Part shown: piece by piece, positions 17,033 to 20,870 of the stretch
Numbering within the stretch: the stretch's first letter is position 1
Layout: every line of letters begins with the position of its first letter
Assembly (NCBI GenBank): GCA_038522735.1
Contig: JBCBJX010000053.1
Location: 1-20,870, forward strand
DNA length: 20,870 nucleotides
Reading direction: 5' to 3'
Origin: JBCBJX01 sp038522735
GTDB taxonomy: Bacteria; Pseudomonadota; Alphaproteobacteria; Caulobacterales; Parvularculaceae
Position numbers and translations under genes: made by a program
Notes under the pieces: generated by a model
Databases searched by the model: none
What the model was told of the DNA's origin: nothing
The model's input: the letters and a program-made list of their open reading frames with translations, nothing else

Positions 17033-17431
17033 TCAAGCGTCCGCATACGCTTTGATCCGCGCGAGCATGGAGGCGAGGCCGTTGGCGCGCTGGGCGGAGA
17101 GGTGGCTCGCAAGATCAATCTTCGCGAGCTCCGCGTCCGCGTCGAGCGCGCCGATCTCCTCTTTCGTCCGCCCAGAGAAGAGTGTGAGAAGCACTGCAAC
17201 AAGGCCTTTTACAATATGGGCGTCGCTGTCGCCGCGGAAGGTCAGCCGGCCGCCGTTTTCTTCGGCAACCAGCCAGACCTGGCTCGCGCAGCCGCGCACT
17301 TTGTTCTCCTCGGTGCGGTCTTCATCCGGAAACTCGGGGAGGGCGCGGCCGAGATCGATCACGTACTTGTAGCGGTCCTCCCAGTCGTCGAGGAACGCCA
17401 TGTCGTCTGCAATCGTCTGAAACTCGGTCAT
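17033..17431 (-). CDS. sufE: SufE-family sulfur acceptor
   Basis: A 132-residue SufE protein. It accepts persulphide sulfur from the cysteine desulphurase SufS and hands it to the Fe-S scaffold in the cytoplasm. The catalytic cysteine is Cys48 in ENKVRGCASQVW, the family signature, and the opening DDWEDRYKYVIDLGRALP and the middle ALLTLFSGRTKEEI are also typical. Two adjacent ATG codons exist (17434 and 17431); 17431 is preferred because GGAGG then sits six bases upstream. No other suf gene is in the window, so sufE is isolated here. It is convergent with the DUF6456 gene. Confidence 0.95.
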   Translation of the reverse strand: MTEFQTIADDMAFLDDWEDRYKYVIDLGRALPEFPDEDRTEENKVRGCASQVWLVAEENGGRLTFRGDSDAHIVKGLVAVLLTLFSGRTKEEIGALDADAELAKIDLASHLSAQRANGLASMLARIKAYADA

Positions 17432-17487
17432 CATCGGCCTCCGCGACCCATATATCGCCAATCAGCGCAGTCGCGAGGCGGCGCGAC

Positions 17488-17518
17488 AAAAAAGGCGGCC
17501 TCAAGGGCCGCCTTTTTC
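17488..17518 (-). terminator. Rho-independent terminator of the 17538-18506 gene
   Basis: AAAAAGGCGGCC (17489-17500) pairs with GGCCGCCTTTTT (17506-17517) around a five-base loop, a 12-base stem. It lies 20 bases past the stop of the leftward gene, and on that strand is followed by a T-rich run. The symmetrical A and T tracts mean it could act in both directions. Confidence 0.85.
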
Positions 17519-17537
17519 GTAAGGTGGAACGACCGGC

Positions 17538-18506
17538 TTACTGGGCGACGGCCCCGACGCAGCCAGCGACATCCTGCAGGGCGTGGCGGCCGAGGCAGAA
17601 CGCCTCCTCGTAAGGGTAGTTCGTCGCCGACATGCAGGCGTCGAGGCTCGACTGGGCTAGGGAGATGCAACGCGAGCCGCGCTTGTTCGCGCCAAAGGCT
17701 GCGAGAAGCTCCGGCGTCAGGTCGCCGAGGGCGTAGCGCGTCGCAAGATACATGACGCGGTCGAGGGTGGAGCCGGCTTTGTCGTCGAGGCTCGGCGTGC
17801 CGGACGCGATCGCGGACCAGCCGGGCGTCCAGACGGCGTCGGCTTTGGCGAGGGCGGGCGTGGTGACGCCGCGATTGTCGCCGCGGGCGATCTTCGCGGA
17901 CGCGCGCTGGCGGGTCGCGCGGAACGACTTTGATTCGGCGATGCGCTGGGCGCCGGAGGCCGCGAGCTTCTTCTCCCCCCAGTTCGTCGACTGCATGGCG
18001 TAGGCCTGCTGCTGGAGATCCGCGCCCAGGGCGTCGAAGGCGCGGGCGTCCTTCACGGCGACGAGCAGGACCTCTCCGATCGCCTCGCGGGCGCCGGGAA
18101 CGGACGCCGGGGCGCGGGGGTCGGCGTTGAGCCTGGCGATGAACTCCGCACGGGCCTTCTTTTTGCCGGCGACCTTGCGCAGGCCGTCGGCGAAGGCGGG
18201 CGTGTCGGCGGCGACGAGGGCGGCGTAGGCGATCCAGCCGTTGGCGAAGGCGGCGGCGTCGTGGCCGGCGAGGCGGTTGTGGGCCCGGCGCACGTCGGCG
18301 GGGCTGTTGAGGCCGTTTTTGCGAACAAAATCAACGTCCGCGCGGTACTGGATGTAGCTCGCGGCGGACTGCTCCAGCGCCGTCTGGGCGGGCTGGGCGA
18401 GGGTCTGGGCGGAGGCCGCGGCGACGCCGATGAGGGCGCTGGCGGCGGCGACAAAGCTGGCTTTCACCGCCGGGCGGAGGCGGCTGGTGGTGATGCGACG
18501 CGACAT
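17538..18506 (-). CDS. Exported protein of unknown function with C-terminal cysteines
   Basis: A 322-residue protein with a signal peptide: basic N-terminus (SRRITTSRLRPAVK), hydrophobic core, and an ASA-Q cleavage site near residue 34. The mature part is largely helical and Ala-rich, with segments such as NGWIAYAALVAADTPAFADGLRKVAG. The C-terminal 45 residues hold four cysteines (280, 291, 304, 316) in a regular spacing of 11, 13 and 12, which suggests two disulphides. I recall similar uncharacterised exported proteins in Hyphomonadaceae-like bacteria but no named family. ATG 18506 is chosen over an upstream in-frame start because it gives a clean signal peptide and has AGGGGAA close upstream. 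It has its own terminator and stands alone. Confidence 0.8.
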   Translation of the reverse strand: MSRRITTSRLRPAVKASFVAAASALIGVAAASAQTLAQPAQTALEQSAASYIQYRADVDFVRKNGLNSPADVRRAHNRLAGHDAAAFANGWIAYAALVAADTPAFADGLRKVAGKKKARAEFIARLNADPRAPASVPGAREAIGEVLLVAVKDARAFDALGADLQQQAYAMQSTNWGEKKLAASGAQRIAESKSFRATRQRASAKIARGDNRGVTTPALAKADAVWTPGWSAIASGTPSLDDKAGSTLDRVMYLATRYALGDLTPELLAAFGANKRGSRCISLAQSSLDACMSATNYPYEEAFCLGRHALQDVAGCVGAVAQ

Positions 18507-18702
18507 GGATGTTCCCCTGCTGGACGCTCGGACCTTAAGAGCGCCGCCAAGCGGTAGCCGAAGGCGCTTAATCGCCGTTTTTTCGATCTCGCGCAATTTG
18601 AGCGAAGATGAGGCGTTAACGCCTTTGTAACCCCGCGATGTTCAAGTTTTATTAAACAAGCCGGCCGAACCGTTAACGGCCCCGCCCGCCGAGGATAAGG
18701 TT
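18507..18702. promoter_or_regulatory. Divergent intergenic region with GTTAAC palindromes
   Basis: This 196-base region separates the leftward exported-protein gene from the rightward histidine kinase gene. It contains a perfect 14-base palindrome, AGGCGTTAACGCCT (18611-18624), and a 10-base one, CCGTTAACGG (18670-18679). TTAA-N7-GTAA at 18616-18630 and TTAA-N7-TTTT at 18568-18582 are one- and two-mismatch relatives of the CtrA site TTAA-N7-TTAA. Regulation by CtrA is only a suggestion. Confidence 0.4.
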
Positions 18703-19866
18703 TTGCGATTGACGCCCATTTTCTCCTGGTTCGGCCGCGGCGCCCTTGACGGCGCCGCCGAGGCCGCGTGCGCGCCGATCGCGGCGCTCGACCGGAAGGG
18801 GAGGCTGAAAACCGGCAACCGGGCGTTTTTTCAGTTCGCACCCGGAGCGAAGCGGGGGGCGGACTTTCTGAAGTCCCTCGCGCCGGAGGCCCGGGCGGGC
18901 TTCGAGGACGCGCTGCGCCGCGCGAAGGCGGGCGAGCCGGTGGTCCATAAGGCGGTCTTCGCGGACCGCACGGCGGGCCCGTGCGAGCTCGTGATCACCC
19001 GCGCCCGGGGCGGCTACGCTTTGTTCGTGCGGGATCTTTCCACACAGTCTTTAAGCGAATCGGCCCTCAAATCGGAGCGCGAGCGGGCCGAGGCCGCCGC
19101 GCGCTCGCGCGCGGAGATGCTCGCCGATATGAGCCATGAGATCCGCACCCCCCTCAACGCGGTCATCGGTTTCGCCGACGCCCTCAAAAGCGCTGAGACC
19201 CTCGACGTGAAGCGGGCCCGCGAATACGCCGAACTCATCCACAAGGGCGGCCGCCACGTCCTCGACCTCGTCTCGGACATGCTCGACGTCTCCAAGATCG
19301 ACGCCGGCAAATACCGCCTCTCGCCCCAGGCGGTGGACGTCGCGGCGCTCGCCCGCGAATGCGGCGAGCTCGTCCGTCTCGATGCGGAGAAATCGGGGCT
19401 CGACTTCGTGGTCGACGTCGCGAACGCGCCGATCGCCATGGCCGACCCCCGGGCTGTCCGCCAGATCCTCCTCAACCTCCTCTCGAACGCCATCAAGTTC
19501 ACCGACGCCGGGCGGGTGACGCTGCGCCTCCGGGTCGATGAAAGCGACATCTGGATGTCCGTCGCGGATACCGGCGTCGGCATGGCGGCCGAGGACGTCG
19601 CCCGCGTCGGCGAGCGCTATCTCGACCCGCTGGAAGGCCGCCCCGCGGGCGGCGGCGGCACGGGGCTCGGCCTCGCGCTGGCGCAGGGCCTCGCCGAGCT
19701 GCATGGCGGCGAGCTGACGCTCTCTTCCCAGCGCGGCCGCGGCACCACGGCGACCGTCCGCCTGCCGATCAAAGGCGTGCGCGGGCCCGATGACGGTGTC
19801 CTCGACCGCATCGCCCGCGTCAGAGCCTTCGGCGCGAAAGTTTCCGGCGAGCGCGGCGTCGCTTAA
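18703..19866 (+). CDS. Soluble sensor histidine kinase (PAS-like, HisKA, HATPase)
   Basis: A 387-residue kinase without membrane helices. Residues 20-112 form a degenerate PAS-like sensor region (CAPIAALDRKGRLKTGNRAF); a helical linker follows; the dimerisation helix carries the phospho-acceptor His145 in DMSHEIRTPLNAVIGFADAL. The ATP-binding domain has the N box NLLSNAIKF (Asn258, Asn262), G1 VADTGVGM (Asp289) and G2 GGGGTGLGLALAQG. The sequence style is that of DivJ/PleC-like kinases of alphaproteobacteria, which govern cell-cycle regulators; the partner response regulator is not in the window. No ATG suits the start; TTG 18703, with GAGG eight bases upstream, is chosen, and TTG 18709 is possible. 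A short C-terminal extension after 355 has no known motif. Confidence 0.9.
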   Translation: MRLTPIFSWFGRGALDGAAEAACAPIAALDRKGRLKTGNRAFFQFAPGAKRGADFLKSLAPEARAGFEDALRRAKAGEPVVHKAVFADRTAGPCELVITRARGGYALFVRDLSTQSLSESALKSERERAEAAARSRAEMLADMSHEIRTPLNAVIGFADALKSAETLDVKRAREYAELIHKGGRHVLDLVSDMLDVSKIDAGKYRLSPQAVDVAALARECGELVRLDAEKSGLDFVVDVANAPIAMADPRAVRQILLNLLSNAIKFTDAGRVTLRLRVDESDIWMSVADTGVGMAAEDVARVGERYLDPLEGRPAGGGGTGLGLALAQGLAELHGGELTLSSQRGRGTTATVRLPIKGVRGPDDGVLDRIARVRAFGAKVSGERGVA

Positions 19867-19884
19867 AGCGCGCCGGAAACGCCC

Positions 19885-20289
19885 GTGACGCCCCGCCTCA
19901 AAACCGAAATCTGGGTCGGCGCTTACATGCGCCGCATCGCGGCGGCGGGCGTCATGGGCGTCGTCGCCCGGCGGGGCGACCCGGATGCGGGCGCCGTCGC
20001 GGTCAAGGTCTACGCAAGGGGCGAAGCGCGGGTCTTCGTCCAGAGCCGGGACGCGGCCGGCGCCGCCGGCTTCCGCGACGCGCTCACAGGCTTCCAGCCG
20101 GAGGCGGAGGCCGACGGCTATCTTCAAAAAACCGCCGCGATTGACCCCGATCTCTGGATCGTCGAGATCGAACGCGAAGACGGCGATCCGATGCTGACGG
20201 AGGCCGTGTTCGCGGACCAACCCCCCGGAGAGGCGAGCCGCGCGGCGGACAGTCTCTTTTCGGGGCCGAAGAGGGGAGGGCGGCGATGA
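19885..20289 (+). CDS. DUF1491 family protein
   Basis: A 134-residue protein that matches DUF1491, an alphaproteobacterial family of unknown function. The landmarks are RLKTEIWVGAYMRRIAAAGV at the N-terminus, a central strand AVAVKVY, and the conserved IDPDLWIVEIEREDGDP (residues about 86-102). The last 30 residues are polar and variable. It starts with GTG 19885, 18 bases after the kinase stop, with GGAAA at 19875-19879. No signal peptide or catalytic motif is visible. It overlaps the next gene by four bases, so kinase, DUF1491 and lipoprotein genes probably form one transcript; whether they share a function is unknown. Confidence 0.88.
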   Translation: MTPRLKTEIWVGAYMRRIAAAGVMGVVARRGDPDAGAVAVKVYARGEARVFVQSRDAAGAAGFRDALTGFQPEAEADGYLQKTAAIDPDLWIVEIEREDGDPMLTEAVFADQPPGEASRAADSLFSGPKRGGRR

Positions 20290-20870
20290 CAGCCCTGTGG
20301 CGCGCCGGATTGTGCGTGATTGGACTATTGGCGGCGGGCTGCGAGACCGTCTCCCTCCCGTCCCTTCCGGGCTTCGGCGGGTCGGCCTCGGGCGGGGCGC
20401 GTCTCGATCGGGAGGCGGAGGCCGCCTTCACCGCCGCCCTCGAACGCACCCTCTCGAACCGGGGCGCGGAGGCCGAGACCTTCGCCGCCGGCAACGCGTC
20501 GGGCTCGGTGGTCGCGGGCGAGGCGACGGTGATCGGCGTCCTGAACGACAGCCGCGCCGCGGTCGTCGCCCCGGGCGGCCTCCGGGTCGGCTACGCGATG
20601 GAGATCGACCAGGGGCCCGCCGCGACGCCCGGCCCCGTCAACATCCGCCTCGCGCCGGACCGGGCGGGCGCGCGCGTGCGCCAGTCCGGCGAGGGGGAGC
20701 GCTTCACCGTCTACGGACGCCTGACCGAGGTCGACTGGCTCCTCGTCGGCGAGCCCGGCCGCGTCGCCGGCTATCTCTACGCGCCGCTGGCGACAGAGCT
20801 TCCGGGAGACCTCGGTCAGGCGTCCGTAGACGGTGAAGCGCTCCCCGTCGCCGGACTGGCGCACGCGCGC
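20286..20870 (+). CDS. SH3-like lipoprotein (3' end outside window)
   Basis: The frame opens at ATG 20286 (ATGA overlap with DUF1491) and is still open at the window end, giving 195 residues. The N-terminus is a lipoprotein signal with a good lipobox, LLAAGC (Cys19). Residues 30-115 are Gly/Ala/Glu-rich with no recognised domain; residues about 118-168 (NIRLAPDRAGARVRQSGEGE, then DWLLV and GYLYAPL) look like a bacterial SH3 domain, which often binds peptidoglycan. It is therefore probably an envelope protein. Residues from about 175 onward are encoded by the inverted copy described at 20808-20870 and may not be genuine; the natural protein may end or continue differently after ATELPG. Confidence 0.75.
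   Translation, partial: MTALWRAGLCVIGLLAAGCETVSLPSLPGFGGSASGGARLDREAEAAFTAALERTLSNRGAEAETFAAGNASGSVVAGEATVIGVLNDSRAAVVAPGGLRVGYAMEIDQGPAATPGPVNIRLAPDRAGARVRQSGEGERFTVYGRLTEVDWLLVGEPGRVAGYLYAPLATELPGDLGQASVDGEALPVAGLAHAR
20670..20870. repeat. 63-base inverted repeat ending at the window edge
   Basis: Bases 20670-20732 and 20808-20870 are reverse complements at 62 of 63 positions (the one mismatch is G20693 against G20847), separated by 75 bases. The left arm lies in the SH3 coding region; the right arm ends exactly at the last base. A fold-back amplification or assembly artefact is the leading explanation; a real palindromic structure is the alternative. Confidence 0.9.

Noticed and set aside
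19051..20220. 389-residue minus-strand frame opposite the histidine kinase and DUF1491 genes
   Set aside because: Crosses two well-supported genes, and both H-box and ATP-binding motifs are on the + strand.

Overview
The window looks like chromosomal DNA of a high-GC alphaproteobacterium, most plausibly near Parvularculaceae, Hyphomonadaceae or Caulobacterales. This rests on family content: a DUF2336 protein, a DUF1491 protein, a DUF6456 protein beside a protein made only of the DnaA DNA-binding domain, a soluble DivJ/PleC-style histidine kinase, TonB-like transducers with extra cysteines, and a split-type Mrp cation/proton antiporter cluster. No tRNA, rRNA, insertion sequence, phage gene or CRISPR array is visible. 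Coding density is high and no gene-free stretch exceeds about 200 bases.

Layout. Positions 1-2339 (+): the end of one TonB-like gene, a complete second one, and an exported TPR protein, closed by a strong terminator at 2371. Positions 2536-4919 (-): oligopeptidase B, coupled by an ATGA overlap to a small upstream lipoprotein gene. Positions 5061-7954 (+): a DUF2336 protein, then a two-gene ParA-like plus ribbon-helix-helix operon. Positions 8036-16036 (+): ten tightly packed or overlapping genes for an Mrp-like Na+(K+)/H+ antiporter, in the order E, F, G, MrpA-C-terminal-like (DUF4040/MbhE-like), B, C, D, MrpA-N/NuoL-like, a small two-helix protein, and a third antiporter-like subunit. Positions 16037-16125: a very AT-rich intergenic island. 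Positions 16192-17021 (+): DnaA-domain-IV-only protein and DUF6456 protein. Positions 17033-18506 (-): SufE and an exported cysteine-bearing protein of unknown function, separated by a terminator. Positions 18703-20870 (+): histidine kinase, DUF1491 protein and a partial SH3-type lipoprotein.

How the genes fit together. The Mrp-like genes should build one inner-membrane complex that exchanges monovalent cations for protons. It differs from the textbook seven-gene Mrp operon: MrpA is in two pieces placed apart, there are three rather than two NuoL/M/N-like subunits, and a 90-residue membrane protein sits inside the operon. MrpC and the third antiporter-like subunit carry similar Gly/His-rich insertions. 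The TonB-like and TPR genes probably belong to an envelope uptake operon that begins upstream of the window.

Caution for the right end: the last 63 bases are a near-perfect inverted copy (62 of 63) of bases 20670-20732. They sit exactly at the window edge, so the end of the last gene may be a fold-back or assembly artefact.
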